A stretch of 64,000 bases of DNA from Zychaea mexicana (lineage: Eukaryota > Mucoromycota > Mucoromycetes > Mucorales > Lichtheimiaceae), in contig NW_026516668.1 in NCBI RefSeq assembly GCF_025766255.1, positions 248,001-312,000 of the forward strand, in the 5' to 3' direction. Made by a program: the position numbers and the translations under genes. Positions 1-13,314 of the stretch are shown here, piece by piece (position 1 is the first letter of the stretch; each line of letters begins with the position of its first letter). Below the pieces are notes generated by a model. It had not been told where the DNA came from, searched no databases, and saw nothing but the letters and a program-made list of their open reading frames with translations.

Positions 1-2580
1 GTATGTCGGCCCCCAGAACTAGATCAGTGCACCACCGCCACCATTTCGCCCCGCTCTCCCTTGCTCTCTTACCCCACTTTCTTGGATATGTTATCAGTAG
101 CTTTATTTTTTTAGACCGCGAAGGCTAATGGTTAACTGGATCATGTCTTTTAGGTTTCTCCCTCTTCTTCTTTTGGTTCCCAGACCAGTACAACCTGGTA
201 TGAGGAAGCGATTAAATGTGTGGGAATCCAAGTAGCGTTCCACAATATGGAGACTACAGAATGGGGCTCTTCCTCTCAGTGGGCGGTAGAAGCCAAAGTG
301 TCTTCCAAAAGCAGTCAAGTTTTCACACGGATGTGTTGTACGGCTGACGCTTTTTTTTGGTATATTTGATGTCATGCCGTGCGGATATCGTTACGTGAGC
401 AAGAAAGACGATGAAACGAACATCCATAGCTACCATTATCGCACACTAGAGATTCAGATGCTGCATTTCATGCTGTCATACTTACGGAATGATGGGAAAG
501 ATCAGATATTTTTATTCTTCCTTTCTTTCGTTCGCCATTTGAAAGAGTTTTCTGTTTGATCTACCTTTGACATGCTATATCAGTCAACATACTGTACAAC
601 AATTAGGCGGAGACGTCTGAGCACTACCCCGCAAAAAAGGATTGCATCGTTTGGTTCCAAAAGATAACAGAGTCTGCTTCTCGTTTCTTCAAACAACGAA
701 ATCGCTCTTCTTCTTCTATAACTTTGCGGAGGGATAGATATAAATAAATCAAACGTAGTTCAGCTTCTTACGACAATAGAAAAGAAAAATCATAGGCTGA
801 AAAGCTATCTATAAAACGAGATCCTTACCACACTCAAATCAGGTCCGAAAATGCAGCTGTTTTTAAAGCCAACAAGTTCCCAAATGGGAACCTTTATGTC
901 TAAAAGCCGTATATTTTCCTCCTTAAACAGTTTTAATAATGGCTACAGAAAGCAAGTCAGAAGACACAGTTGTTGTAGGGTCGCATTCCTCCGAAAATAT
1001 ACAAAGAGTAACAGGTACAGCCACTATAAAATACTTCGTTGCCGCCATCACATAAAAAAACAAATAAAGATAAGCCAGCATTTGTAAGTTGTGTGGGGTT
1101 GTATGTGAATGTGAGCCTGGGTGAATGATCTTTTCCGCAGCTTCCCACTAACATTAAATTCAGTCACCGACAATTTTGTGCTCACTAGAGACCTGATACG
1201 ATGTAAAAGAGAATACACAGAATCAGTAGCCAGCCGATTAACATAACTGTACTCAAATTGACTTACGAAAAAACCTAAGCATAATTTCTAAATATAAACA
1301 AAACGTGGGCCAAAAAAAACTGGTTGGTTGAGACTTAGTAATCAATGTGCGACAATGTCCAGTCTTGTGTGTAAATGCACAGGCACCCACGTTTTAAACG
1401 CAACCATTATCACAAACCCTTAAGTCATAATGGTCAACTAAAGGGAACTTTTGTGCTGTACGTAATGCAACAGCCGCAATTTTACTGCATGTGATGGCTC
1501 TTCTTTGTAAGCGTTCAACCGGCATTACCTAAGCAAAGAATAAAATAAATGACCTTGGATCAGTCTGCGCATATAAAAATAAAGCCAAAGCCAAAAGATA
1601 CCAATTGATCTCTGTTATTTTTTGCTACTGTGTATATATGTGCTTTCCTTTATGAATGCTATACTGTATACTTTCTCAGCTATCCGATGGCTAGGATATT
1701 TCGTCGTTACATGTCGAATTCTACTCGGTAAGTCACGGCCATTGAGAAAATGTATAATAGAGTACACTTTTTGTTTAAGGAGCTCATGCCATCAATACCG
1801 CTAATACCAAATACCCAAGTCAACACAATCATAGCAGCACCCCGCAGCGCTACTAGGAAGGGTGCGAGCCTTCATTCTGAACGGTAATAGTAATTGCCGC
1901 TGGGTCCTTACTGTTTGGCGATACACTTAATGAAGGAGGTGATCTTGATAGCAGCAATATCAGCACAACACCCAGCACCTACCGCTGTTAAACCGACTTA
2001 CGAGCTAAAGCGCAAATAAATGAGCATTTATAGTACTACATACCCATAAGAAACGAGGGATAGATAGTTGACATGGCAGCACTACAGGGTAACCGTCGAG
2101 AAGCATAGCAATTGCCTCGTTCCTTTTAAACAAATTCTCATCAAGTTTTACAGTTACTATGATCTGCGGAGTTTGCGAGCTCGGTGCTGACACGGAATGT
2201 CGATTATCCGTAATGCCATAATAGTATGGCTTGTTCTCGTTGACGAAACCAAAACAACAGCTATGTCTGCTATATTCGCTATTGTCATGGATTATACTGC
2301 TGGCTCTCATAATATCAAGTCTCATCAACCATGTGCTTTAAACTTTTGTACTTGTGCTTGTACAATACAACAATCCGATTTCTGACATCTAGTTAACCAA
2401 ACAAATATGGGTGCTCCTTATTAAAAATTTTGATATTATACTACATAGATTAGATGAAATATTACACGATATAGAAAGGATAAGTCGAAGGAAAAGGGTA
2501 AGATGCTATCGTTGGCGAAATGAAACGGATGAATATGGATGATATTACATATACAATGAACAGCAAGGTATTTGATATAG
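1..2580. other. No convincing gene
   Basis: I see no protein family, RNA gene or clear repeat here. Short open frames exist on both strands. The longest are about 107 codons (2005-2328, minus) and 90 codons (103-375, minus). Neither shows a recognisable domain or clean splice sites linking it to another exon. The 2005-2328 frame could be a remnant or an exon of an unrecognised gene. The right edge carries the 3' flank of the minus-strand transporter gene. Confidence 0.5.
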
Positions 2581-4459
2581 TTATTTAGCTTGTTCAGCAT
2601 AAGTAATGCTGTTTTTATCAGCCGCAGCTTCGAGTTCAGCACTGCTGCCCTTATCCTTGTCAATAGCTGATGGTTGATCATCTTCCTCATCTACGTAGAT
2701 GATCCATCTTGATCCAAACAGAGCATAACAGAATTCTATGACAAATCCGACGAGTGGAATAACAAAGGCAAGGTGAATGTTGCGGTTGTCCTTGGTAAGA
2801 GCCATTAAGGTTGGGAAAAGAGCACCTCCTGCAACACCCATGATCACTGTAGTACAAAAAAAATGTGAAGTTAATACAGCTGTTTGACAAGAAAAAGGAT
2901 TTCAAATAACTTACAGATGGGTGCACCGTATTTGTAGTTACGACCAAGATCACGCGTTCCGAGGGCAAAGTTGGTAGGGAACATGATACTTTCAAAGAAC
3001 AGGATTACCATCAAAGTGTATGTCGATTGCTGTGTATGAACAGTAACAGCACAAATGGTGGCAATGATGGCACAGACAGAGTAAGCTGCCAAAAGGTGAT
3101 CGGCGCGGAACCAGCGCATCAATATAACACCCACGAATCGACCGATGGTAAAGCACATTTGGCCAAGAGCCAGCAACTGTGAGCCAAAGGAGTCGGTGTA
3201 TCCACCGACAATGGTCGCATAGTAAATGTACATAGAAGCAATGGCAACCTGGTTGCCAGTGTAAATGAATTGCGTGATGGCTCCCAACCACAAATGCGGT
3301 GACTTCATGGATGCACGGCGCACAACTTCACCAGTTGCTTCGGATTCAGCTCGCATTTGAGCTTCTTCGTCGAATTCAGGGATACGGGCAAAGCAAAAGA
3401 GAATTGCAATGCAAAATACACCTATTTACCGAATTTGCACATTGTAAATGGTAATTAGTAATACGCTTAAATCAATAGAGCACACCCCATGTCTTTTACT
3501 GTTTTTTTGGTGGTAATACATCCAAAATGTTATACATACCACAACCGACACCGACATATGTCCATTTAACAGAGTCCAAGTTACCCGTTGCTTCTTCGTC
3601 ACCTCCAAAGAAAGCATACGAAGCAATAATGGGAGAAATAGTTGTACCGATACCATTGAAACCTTGGGATAAGTTGATTCGGAGAGACGCCCAGCGTCGA
3701 GAACCGATGATTGTAATATAGGTATTGGCACCTGTTGTCGTTGTTGTATAGAAAAAAGGAAGAGAGCTTAAATAAGAAAACGTGCTTGTGGATCATACAA
3801 CTGAGCTGCAGCGTATATTAAACTTATGCTTGCCCCTGGTTTACTTACAGTTCTCAAGCATAGCCAAACCTGAAGCGATCGTAAACAGAGAACCAACGAA
3901 GCCGCCATATGATTCATTGACTGCGGCCGGATAGAAGCATAGTGAACCAAGCACGTAGAGCAGCAAGCCCAGAATGATGGTTTTCTTGTATCCAATTCTC
4001 TTTAAGATAACACCGGCACTAAGGCAATACATCAAGAAAAAAAATAAGAATCATAATTGGTATGGTAGTGTGGTCTGCAGAGAGGGGAATATAAGCGTAC
4101 ATGGGACTGATCACAAAGTATGCACCAAAGTAAGCCACCTGCATGTACGTGGTCTCAGTTGTAGCTGGATAATAGTGACATAAACTGTGTAAGCTCAAAT
4201 TTGATTTCATCATCCACTCCCCCTGTGTCTTTGTTTTTGCTTATGGCGCATAGACCACTTGACGCTAATGATACATACTGATTCCCAATACATTCTGAAA
4301 GTGCTTGTTTAACGTGTCTAGCAAACCGTAACTGAAGCCCCAAAGGAAGAAGAGGGTGGTGACCAATGCACCAGGGATGAAGTAGCTTTCTGTTTGTTCT
4401 TCATCCTCTACGGTTTTTGGAGGAACGATCTTCGCTAATATCCGATCCCAAAGGCCCAT
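2581..4459 (-). CDS. FucP-type MFS sugar transporter
   Basis: This is a six-exon gene encoding about 459 residues. Exons are 4459-4279, 4164-4101, 4018-3849, 3731-3540, 3421-2915 and 2846-2581; all junctions keep phase and have GT-AG ends. It looks like a 12-helix plasma-membrane sugar:proton symporter of the fucose/glucose-galactose permease (FucP) branch of the major facilitator superfamily. The evidence is the first-helix signature FFLWGFSYGLLDTLNKHFQ (residues ~37-55), QVAYFGAYF in helix 2, the RINLSQGFNGIG block of helix 4/5, GRFVGVILMRW and a terminal IMGVAGGALFP helix. Length suits the family. The N-terminus is a ~30-residue hydrophilic tail and the C-terminus is acidic. The start is the first ATG in frame before the hydrophobic region. 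Substrate cannot be read from sequence; fucose, rhamnose, glucose or galactose are all possible. Confidence 0.88.
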
Positions 4460-7269
4460 TGCTGCGCTGCTTGATGTATATTTGGCGTATCCAAAAACAA
4501 GAAGAAAAAAAAGAAGAGGGGGAGAAGAGAGGCACACAATCGGTGGTGTTTATGCACGTTTTGGACAGTCAAGTAAGCATTTATATATGAGAATTTATAT
4601 TCTCCCGCTCACTCCTTGTTTTCCCACCTGTAGTTTGCGTACGAACGAAAGAGGGTTTAGAGCATATGACTCTGCGCGAGTTCATAAAAGGAAAGATCAT
4701 GTTTTTTCTCTTGGGTTACCAGGCACTTGTCAACGAAATGATGTACACTTACACACACAATACAGAGCACAGTAGTAGCAACAAACCGTTGTACTGGTTC
4801 CCATTATCGGGGCGTTTCTATCGTTTCTCCTTGTAACCCATTTTTTTCCCTGTGTCTTTTATGGTGCTCTGGCTGCGGAGCTGTAGTCATTGGCATATTA
4901 AATCGATGCAGTATAGTGAGGGGCGGTTTTTATGCATAACACATGTAGCAATGTTATTTCGTAAATACTCAAAAGTGATCTGACTGGGATATTTATTGTT
5001 GCACCTTTTTTTTTTATCTTTTGACAACTTGAGAAAAACCAGTGAGTTCATCCGTAACATTCGGGAATTTTAAATGGGGAGATTTGCTCCGTTCGCTCCA
5101 GTGTGGGTAAAGTTGACAAGTGTTGTGTTTGTGATACTTGCATCGGTGTGAGAGTAAATTGCGCTTATGCTGTTTGCGTGGCATGAGAAAAATCAAGCCT
5201 TTACATAATTAGAGTTTGTGCACTATAGCATATACAAAGCACAAGGGTCTCCATGTTATTATCTTTAAGACTTTGTTCCTGATAAACCATCCCTTGCTGA
5301 TTTCTTCCCTTGCTGACTTCTTCTCTCGAAGATCCATTCGCTACTTATGTGCTGTTGCCATTGCTGGCAGCCAACATCGCACAGAGAAACATAAAAGAAG
5401 TGTCATGCTACTAGTGTAATAGTACGGCGAATATGCATAGTAGCCTGGCGTCCACTTAACAGTATATAAGCTCGGGCAGTTTTTGGGGACCCGTGATTTG
5501 GGTCGAACTCCATCTTAATTACAAGACGCACCAGTATCGTTTTTAATCAAAGTTACGAGCCTAAAAACTCCATCGATATTACCTATTCATCCAACACTCT
5601 CTTGATCGGACGGTACCGGACTACTGTATATGAGAGTGTCCCAAACATTTCATCCAATGTTTACGATAATACAGAGAGTTTTTGTTTGCTTTGGATAACC
5701 CTCTTCAACACCAAAAGACTTGACCCACGTGATCGATCTTTTATTACCCCACAATCGAGCTGTGCAACCATCATCTTCATCGTCAGCCATACCTTCTATA
5801 TCAAGCATACGTGTTACTTATTACTTCTTCACAAAAACCTTACACATTGTGGGGCTTGGTTGTATGTGGTTATTTTCTACTAATCTGTTGCTACCAGCCT
5901 CTCTTTATTATCTGAGCAGCAATACTACAAACCACTGTCATTATTGTTGCTGTTAATTGCTGTCTGTCCCAAATACAATATCAGCAATTACTTTTCTATA
6001 AGAGAAAACAAGTTTAGCATGTCGTTAGCATTTCTTGGCATTGGAAAGTATTTAACTATATGCTTACTAGATTGTATAGATTCATTCAAGATATATCGTT
6101 ATGCTGTTGACCTAAACATGATGTGTTCAACTTGATTCGAATGGCTTGATGATCATTTTCAATAATTTCACAGATATTATAGCTACCGCAGTGATACACC
6201 TCCTGCTGCATGCAGGAGATGTGTCTGTCATTTTTCTCATGTTAAAGGGTCTAATATATGCGATACTTGAAACGTACACTTACTATACGTAATAACTGGT
6301 TCGATAGGCCCTGGTCTAAGAAAAATGAATCAACGGGTACACGGTGGTTTTTCAAAGTTAAGGGTTGCGCTGCTGTCATATTCAAATTTTGCTAATGTTA
6401 AATTTAAGTTATTACCTAATACATTCGCTGCCTGTGCGCTGATGAAACGCATTATCATATAACTTGCATATAAAAGCAACATGACGCTATGCATGTCATC
6501 CTGTACATACAGGAGGGAATACAAAGGTGTATACTGTATTTATTCGGATACGCAAACACAAACATCTTTTCTTTTTCTGTTTCACTCAAGATTTCACAAG
6601 ACGAAAAAACACACACTCATGATGGCTCATGTGAGCTACTGAGATAATACATTCATGTGAGCATTATAAATAAACCGCTTATTGCGCGGCTCTCAGCCCT
6701 TGATTCGGACTGACGGATGACTTTGTAAAATTTCTACTCATTCGTATTTTTTTTGTGGAAAGTACAGTCTGGAATTTGATGATTGAGATATATCAACGCG
6801 TTCAATCCATATTACATGCTCTATGCAAAAATACTCCCATGGTGCAACAGAAATCTAGAATAGAAGAGGGTATGGCATGTGTGTGGTGCTGAAAAATGAT
6901 CGACTGTCTCCTGGATTCCGAATTGCACCGCTGAAGTCGTACATGCAAGCACAAAAAATGTCGATCAAGTATATATTATTTGGGCGCCAACAACGCAACA
7001 CTCTCTTTGTCGTAACGTAGCAAACAGAATTACCTCGCTTGTACAGTTTTAATACTGACATACAAGTAGAATAAGGAATGCGGTGCATGGCATGAATAGT
7101 CAATAGCCGGGCAAGCGATTTTATTGTAATAGATCCATTCCATTGTTGGTAATCAGGTAATCAGCAAAGCCCAACAGAGATTTCCGTTTTTAAAGCTGCG
7201 CATTACATTTTCCACCACCTCTGCCTTGTATCACCTTAGCAATACTTTGAAAAGTAAAGAAACTCACTC
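4460..7269. other. Intergenic, no gene seen
   Basis: About 2.8 kb lies between the minus-strand transporter and the plus-strand RhoGAP gene, so both divergent promoters should be here. A pyrimidine/purine-rich stretch lies just upstream of the transporter start (4495-4530). No coding exon, tRNA or repeat family could be supported. Confidence 0.5.
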
Positions 7270-9342
7270 ATGTCAAGACCGCTTCCATTATCACCACAAA
7301 GTCCAGAATTCAAAGGGATCTCGGCTTTGAATATCATTTACGAGGCTGGTAATGTGTTTCTCAACTACGTTTATGCAAGCATTGCGCAAGTTTTGCGAGC
7401 TCCTGCAATCATCTTTACGAAACGATGAATGACTTGGACATTTCAAACAACAATAAAAATAACTTGAGTTATTTCAATGAAAACAACATGTCATATAGGC
7501 CTCGATAAAGAAAGTCGACCCATTCTGGTGCTTTCAGCTTGTAACTTACCGAATCCTGATACCATCAACTATGACTTAATATTAGCGTAAGATAATTATT
7601 TATTACAACGCGATTGTATCGCATGAAATTCTCTTGGTATTGACTTTTAAAAAATATCAATTAGGTTTATCTTGGCAAGACTGTAGGTTTCGCAGCATGT
7701 GCTTTCTTTTTTACATGTTTGTGGACTGTATATACTGACATATCATCATGCCCATGAATCTATGCACTGTAGTGATGAATTTGTTGAGAATGATTATGTG
7801 CTTGTCTTTTTCTCTTCTCCGGCGCAGTACCGACCGCCATGGATGTGGCTTTTAAAAGCCTACCGTGCCTTGGATCGCAAGTAAGTATACTACTACTGAA
7901 TGGACCGATCGGAGAGGAACGGGTCGTAAGAGGCTGGGAATATGTGTACGCGGACTGCCAACCAGAGAAAATATGCTTTAGGTACAAGAAGAATTTGAAG
8001 GCCCTGTATGTTTTACATCTGAATCGAACCTACCGCATCATTTTCGACCTTGCCAACAAAATCACCAGGTTAGTGGTAGACAGCAAGTCATATATTACTG
8101 CCTGTGGAGTTAAATAATGTATACGTTTCTTCAAGCCACACTTACTTATATATTATGTTAGTCCCAAGTTTGCCCGGAAACTACACTATTTGTCTACATT
8201 GCAAGAGATGTTCGGCACTGTCACTCTGTCCAGCAAGTTTATTCCCAAACAAGTGATCGATTTCGACACTAATTTGCCTCCAATGCAGCCTGCGAGTCGA
8301 TGGGGCTCGAGCCAGCAGCTTCCAATCCCTACGGATCCCAGGAAAAGACCATTGCCGTCCCTTGCATTTGGTGTGACTTTGGAAAATTTGGCTCGTTTGG
8401 AGGATAGTGAGCAGCAGGCTGCTTATATTCCCAAACTTGTCAAGCAGATCGTCGAGCATTTAAAAGCAAATGGTAATAGTCATACGTATTTAGATGGATG
8501 AAGGGGAATAGTGATGATGAATCTTTGTCTTGGCAAAAAAAAAGAAAGCTAAAAATGTCTTTGTATATCATGGCTACTGCTGAAATCCGTCAAAAGGGTT
8601 GGAAAAGGAAGGGCTTTTCAGAAAATCGCCAGCAAGTGACGAACTGCACAGAGTCAAGGAAACATTTAATCGAGGTAACTATTAGTGCAAATCATTGCTA
8701 CTCATTCAGCTTTATATACTGACAATGTTTTCGTTGCCGTATTTTAGGTGATACCGTGGATTTGACGCAGCATGATATCAATGTCTCCGCCTCATTGCTT
8801 AAAGTGTTCTTCAAGGAATTACCCGACCCTCTCATTTCTCCGCAACTCTGCACAGATACCGGCAAACTTCCAGGTACAGTTAGCACAGTGAGACATATGC
8901 GCCATTATTTATGCATGCATAACAATATGTAACAAGGAGGAAAGATAAGAAGAAAACTCAGAGCAAAACACTTACTATACGGCGGAAAGACTCTATTATA
9001 GATGTGGAAGGAATCTCGGATGGTGATATCCAGCGTGTCAGGGATATTTTGAAGAAGGCATACGATGGGAAATCCAAGGAATACAACTTGTTGCGATATC
9101 TCTTTGCTTTTTTGAATACGGTCGTTAGTAAAGCGGATAAGAATCGGATGACATCACATAATTTGGCTGTAGTCTTTACTCCCAACTTGATCCGGGATAG
9201 CACAACGCAACCTGCCAATGTCCCCATCCCTGCTACTCAACAGGAAGCGATGGCAAATGCTGCATTGTATATGAAGCAAATGAATGAAGGAATGGGTTTG
9301 GTGCAGCTGTTGATTTCGCATAATGAGCGGATCTTTGGATAA
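7270..9342 (+). CDS. p50RhoGAP-like protein (Sec14/BCH + RhoGAP)
   Basis: Nine exons encode about 411 residues: 7270-7348, 7499-7586, 7665-7682, 7773-7880, 7982-8068, 8162-8472, 8597-8674, 8748-8873 and 9002-9342. All joins are in phase. The N-terminal half is a CRAL-TRIO/BCH-like fold, shown by DKESRPILVLSACNLP, DYVLVFFSS, WLLKAYRALDRKYKKNLKAL and KLHYLSTLQEMFG. The C-terminal half is a RhoGAP domain with EGLFRKSPAS (arginine finger Arg239), LLKVFFKELPDPLI and KNRMTSHNLAVVFTPNLI. Domain order and length match ARHGAP1/p50RhoGAP. The expected role is to stimulate GTP hydrolysis on Rho/Cdc42-type GTPases at membranes. The 18-nt third exon and the weak acceptor before exon 7 (CAAAAG) are the least certain parts. 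Confidence 0.9.
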
Positions 9343-10348
9343 TAATTCGTAAATTTGGCTTTCCACACTTTAACATTTTACACTGATCCATTTTTCGCCT
9401 TCATTTATATATACTCACCTCTTCTTTCTCAACCATGTTTATGAAATGCGTGTATACTATTAGTTTATATTATCTCTTTTTTCTTTCAAATATAAATATA
9501 TCTGTATATCATCATCATCATTTGGATCACCTACTAAGGCTTATCAAGGAGGAAAGCAAAATGCAAGCTTGATATCTCTGTCGCGTACAGGGCAATGAGT
9601 GTTTTCTGATTTGTTAGTGTATTCCTATAAGCTTCATCAGCTTATTTACATTATTGTATAGTATAGACAGCTATTACGCTAGCCGAGAACCACGTATGTG
9701 TGAATAGCAATTTGAGCTAATGTGCAGGATGGTAGAGATCATTGAAAGCGGTGCTACTATGGCAGCACGCGTGTATGATGCCACAGTATTCGATACTTCA
9801 GGTAATACTTCTTTTGGCCGCTTTTCCATAACCGGCTCGTCATTAATAGGCTAATAATAACCTGTCCGTTGATGCAGAGCTCCGTTACGATTAGATCATA
9901 GTCGGATTTTGTTTGATTGTCTTCATGCCTCGCAGAAAGGTTCGACTGCCAACATAAGTTAATCTTTGCAATCAAATTGGGGGGAACGGTAGTAGCAGCC
10001 AGCTACAGTAACCTATGCTGTGATCAAAGCACAAGGCATCTTCATTTTTAAGTGAAAAACAATTTTTTTTCTAAGTACAAAAAAATCTATAATCAAGGTT
10101 GTTGTGGGATGGATAAGCATGCATGTGTGTGTGTGTGTGTGTGTGTGTGTTAAAAATTACGACGTATGATACAAAGAAAAAACGGATAGAAACAAGGAGA
10201 AAGAAAAAAGACAGAGACAGAGACAGACAGACAGAGAGAGAGAGGGCGAGAGCTGGAGAAGGTATAAATGATGTAGGATGGAGTAGCAGTAGCAGTAGCA
10301 GTAATAGTAGTGTTATGAGTGAGAACTTATTTACAAGGTACTAGGTAA
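9343..10348. other. Intergenic with microsatellites
   Basis: This is the shared 3' flank of the convergent RhoGAP and TIM10 genes. It contains a (GT)n run at about 10125-10151 and an AG/ACAG-rich purine run at about 10206-10247, plus a short AGC/AGT repeat near 10285-10310. No gene is seen. Confidence 0.6.
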
Positions 10349-10738
10349 TCAACCACCCGACGAGCCTAAATTGCTCAAATTCTCGGCTTGACCATCCATT
10401 TTCTTGCTCAGCAATTTTTGTACTGCTCCGTATTTGAATACGCAGCGATCAATGCATACCGATTCACCCTTGTTCAGATCAGGTTCGTGGTAATGAGGTG
10501 GGATACACTTGGCACGGCAAGTGTCCATAATTCTAATAAACGAATTACCATGAGCACTTCAAGTATATCCAAATGTCGAAAGACTATTTGGTTTAAGGAC
10601 ACATTTGCACGTGCCGAGGTTTTGTTTAAGCAATTACCGTTGATACAAATCCATAAAAGCGTCAAACTCTTGTTCGGCACGGACCAGGTTCTCTGGGTTC
10701 GCATATGTTTGGGTGAAACTACCGCTCCATGTGCTCAT
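10349..10738 (-). CDS. TIM10: Mitochondrial intermembrane-space chaperone Tim10
   Basis: Two exons, 10738-10638 and 10532-10349, encode about 94 residues. The twin CX3C motif is complete: Cys39-x3-Cys43 and Cys60-x3-Cys64, with a 16-residue spacer. The second motif sits in LNKGESVCIDRCVFKY, which is characteristic of Tim10 rather than Tim9, Tim8 or Tim13. Tim10 pairs with Tim9 in a hexamer that escorts hydrophobic carrier precursors from TOM to TIM22 across the intermembrane space; the cysteines form two intramolecular disulfides introduced by Mia40. The chain starts MSTWSG and has no cleavable presequence, as usual for this family. The single intron is 95 nt with GTAATT/TTAG ends. Confidence 0.9.
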
Positions 10739-11695
10739 GTTGGTTAACGGTGAAGTGAGTGAGTGTGTTTAGACGGGAGGGAAAACTGACAGCCCGAAGT
10801 TGTAAAGTCCAGAAAAGGAAGCCGAAAAAAGTGACTTGTTGTTGGGGTATAAATTGTTGTGTGGAGAGACATCATCTTGTCACCACTACCCCATCAAACT
10901 GATGGGGGTTGCTTGTGTGATCCACGAGTGGTTGTTTTGGAGATATATACCTTGGTTTTTCTGTAAGCAAATTACACAATCCCTGAGTAACAGTATAAAG
11001 TCTTTTATCTGATTTAGTGTATTACCGATGGTTTGGAAGGTATGAGTCAGTGGCGAGGCTGCTATATAGAAAGCATCAATAGCAAGAATTGTGTAACCTC
11101 GAATCATCACTGTGTGGCAACGAGTGTAGATGATTCTAAGAGGACTTACGAGCAATGACTATGTATACTTTGTGGTAGAAATAGGGCTAGATATTTGGAA
11201 GGTTTCTATTTTCCCGTCATTAAAAGGACCACAGTTTCTCTATATACATGAATCCGGGCGCTGTGGTAGGGCTCAATGGAGACATTTTTATGCCGTGAAG
11301 TGTGTTGAAACACACTTGTGTGGATACACAACAGCAGCAGCAGGCCAACCCCTCAAAAGATACAGAGGAAATGCCTCAATGTGCATAGAAATTGCAATAA
11401 GGTTTGACAAGATGCAAGATTAAAGATCTACTAAATCTATCAAAGTCCCTTCGGGCTAGTACTTTCATTTGCTCGAGATAGAGAAAGAGAAAGAAAGAGA
11501 TGGTACATAGGATGACAAAAGGGATGACTTGTTTGTTATTATTATTATTATTAAGTTTACAGCCGGCGCAAACATATATAAAAGAGAAGGAAAACTAATT
11601 CGCTAGCTAAGGACAACAGCAACAAAAAAGAAAGGATAAAAATCCTGTTGGAAATCCGGGGATTATTAGAGGGATGTAGTATATGACCTGTGCAC

Positions 11696-11733
<38 letters not shown>

Positions 11734-12043
11734 TGTGTGTGTGTGTGCGTGTCTCGAGCAATCTATTGTAAATATAAAGAGAGAGATGATATGTACATGT
11801 GTGGGAAAGAAACCAAAACAAAAAAGATTAGATCAAAATATGATATCCACACGCTAGCGTCCTAGAAGATAATAAGCTTGGAAACAAGGTAAAAGGTTGC
11901 GGGTTAGAAGGGGGTAATTGCGGACAAAAAAAAAAGAAGAGGTATGCATAAATAAGATGTGCCGAGTGTGCAATGTGCTGGAACATGTGACCCCACGCGA
12001 CCGCGTAAGAAAAGGAGGCGTGAGAGCAACATGAAAAAGGGCA
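10739..12043. other. Intergenic, microsatellite-rich
   Basis: This is the TIM10 upstream region and the 3' flank of the cyclin gene. It has a (GA)n run of about 32 nt at 11701-11732 passing directly into (GT)n to about 11750, and a TTA run near 11537-11552. Frames near 10886-11155 and 11130-11423 show no domain, and I do not call them genes. Confidence 0.55.
11701..11750. repeat. Compound (GA)n(GT)n microsatellite
   Basis: Sixteen or so GA units are followed without interruption by about nine GT units. It lies in intergenic sequence downstream of the cyclin stop codon. Confidence 0.9.
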
Positions 12044-13124
12044 CTATGCAATGTATGGTATCCAGTCGCGTTGGAGCAGCTTGTCAAAATGTCGGATCGT
12101 CTTTTGCTCCTCATCATCGCCACCATCCACAGCCTCTTGCATTTCAGCCCCTTCTTCTTCTTCTTCTTCTTCCTCCAACACCGTTGTTGTCGTCACAGTG
12201 GCATGATTACTTTCCGATGACGATGCCGCTGCTGCCGCTAATGCCTCTTCTGCTGCGAGTGTACTACTACGTCGTCTATTACCAGATCCACCACTACCTT
12301 CTCGCCATTTAGGTCCATTTGATGATGCTGCTGACACTGTTAGCGGTGGTTTGTCGCCTGTACTGCTATTATTGACGATATTGCTGCTACTGCTGTTGCT
12401 GTTGCTACTACTGGTTGCACTACTCGCACTGCTGCTAGAGATCGATGTCCGTTTCGTTCGTTCATAGCACGGATGCTGCTGTACCAAATTGATGTAATAC
12501 TGCTGCAAGACCGGCCCCGAACTTGACAAGTTCCAATCAATGAGTCGCAAAAATTCGAGCTCGAGGGCATTGAGTTCCTGCGTCGAGATACCGCCGACTT
12601 TGGCATAGTGTGAATTGGTACAATACGAGTCGCAGAGGGATTTGGAGGATACGGTCACGGCAGTGATAAGGAATCGATGGACGGTCAGTGACGATATCGT
12701 GAACTGAGGGTGCAGTTCACACACGCGGTCAATATAGATCAGCAGAACGAGTAAACACGCCTTTTCGACAGAGGCGTATTTGACAATGCGTCGTAAGTAG
12801 TCATTGAGTGAAATGTTGGGTGGTGTTCGAGAGTGGAATCGTGTCAAGTTGCTTGGTGTCAGCGGTATAAGATCATTGTGGGATATGAGTCGGCCGAGCA
12901 TGTCCGCTTATTTTTTTTTTCAGGTTTTCAAATGAATAGAAAGAGTGAGAGTATTTAACGGTTCAGTTAGAGAAGAAAGAGTGAAGACAAAAAAGTGAGA
13001 AAGGAAAAAAGCAGCATTTACCAATCATGTGTGTCAAGTAGCTAATGTCCACCGCATAAAAGTATTCTGGCACTTGAATGACTTCAGTGTCGTTCATGGC
13101 CGTGGTTGATGGTTCAGTTGCCAT
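12044..13124 (-). CDS. PHO80-like cyclin (Pho85-type partner)
   Basis: Two exons, 13124-13022 and 12906-12044, encode about 321 residues. The first ~170 residues form a Pho80-family cyclin box: HSRTPPNISLNDYLRRIVKY, EKACLLVLLIYIDRVCEL, FTISSLTVHRFLITAVTVSS and SLCDSYCTNSHYAKVGGIS, followed by NALELEFLRLIDWNLS. Such cyclins bind a Pho85-like CDK and act in phosphate or nutrient signalling. The C-terminal ~130 residues are low-complexity (serine/asparagine-rich, poly-alanine, poly-glutamate), encoded by trinucleotide runs such as (TTC)n and (CTG)n on the plus strand. The short first exon supplies YFYAVDISYLTHMI, which joins in frame to ADMLGRLIS. Whether it is a Pho80, Pcl6 or Pcl7 equivalent cannot be decided here. 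Confidence 0.88.
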
Positions 13125-13314
13125 GACATTGACCACAACAGAAAGAAAGGGAGAAAAGAGGAAAGGGCAGTCTTATTTTTTCTGTGTTGTTTCTTTTGGT
13201 TCTGGTGTTTTTTCACCCAAAAGCAACCCTCACCAAGAGAAAGTCCGCCTTTGCCCTCTTTGCCACGTTGGTTTCCTGTGTTCCTCTTTTACTTTTTCTG
13301 TACTTCTTGGAAGG
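13125..13314. promoter_or_regulatory. Cyclin gene upstream region
   Basis: Only about 190 bp separates the cyclin start codon from the first copy of the duplicated transketolase-promoter segment. The cyclin core promoter must therefore be in this interval or inside the duplicated copy. No TATA box was assigned. Confidence 0.35.

Noticed and set aside
8181..8459. Antisense frame inside the RhoGAP gene
   Set aside because: It lies entirely within a recognised coding exon on the opposite strand and shows no family resemblance.
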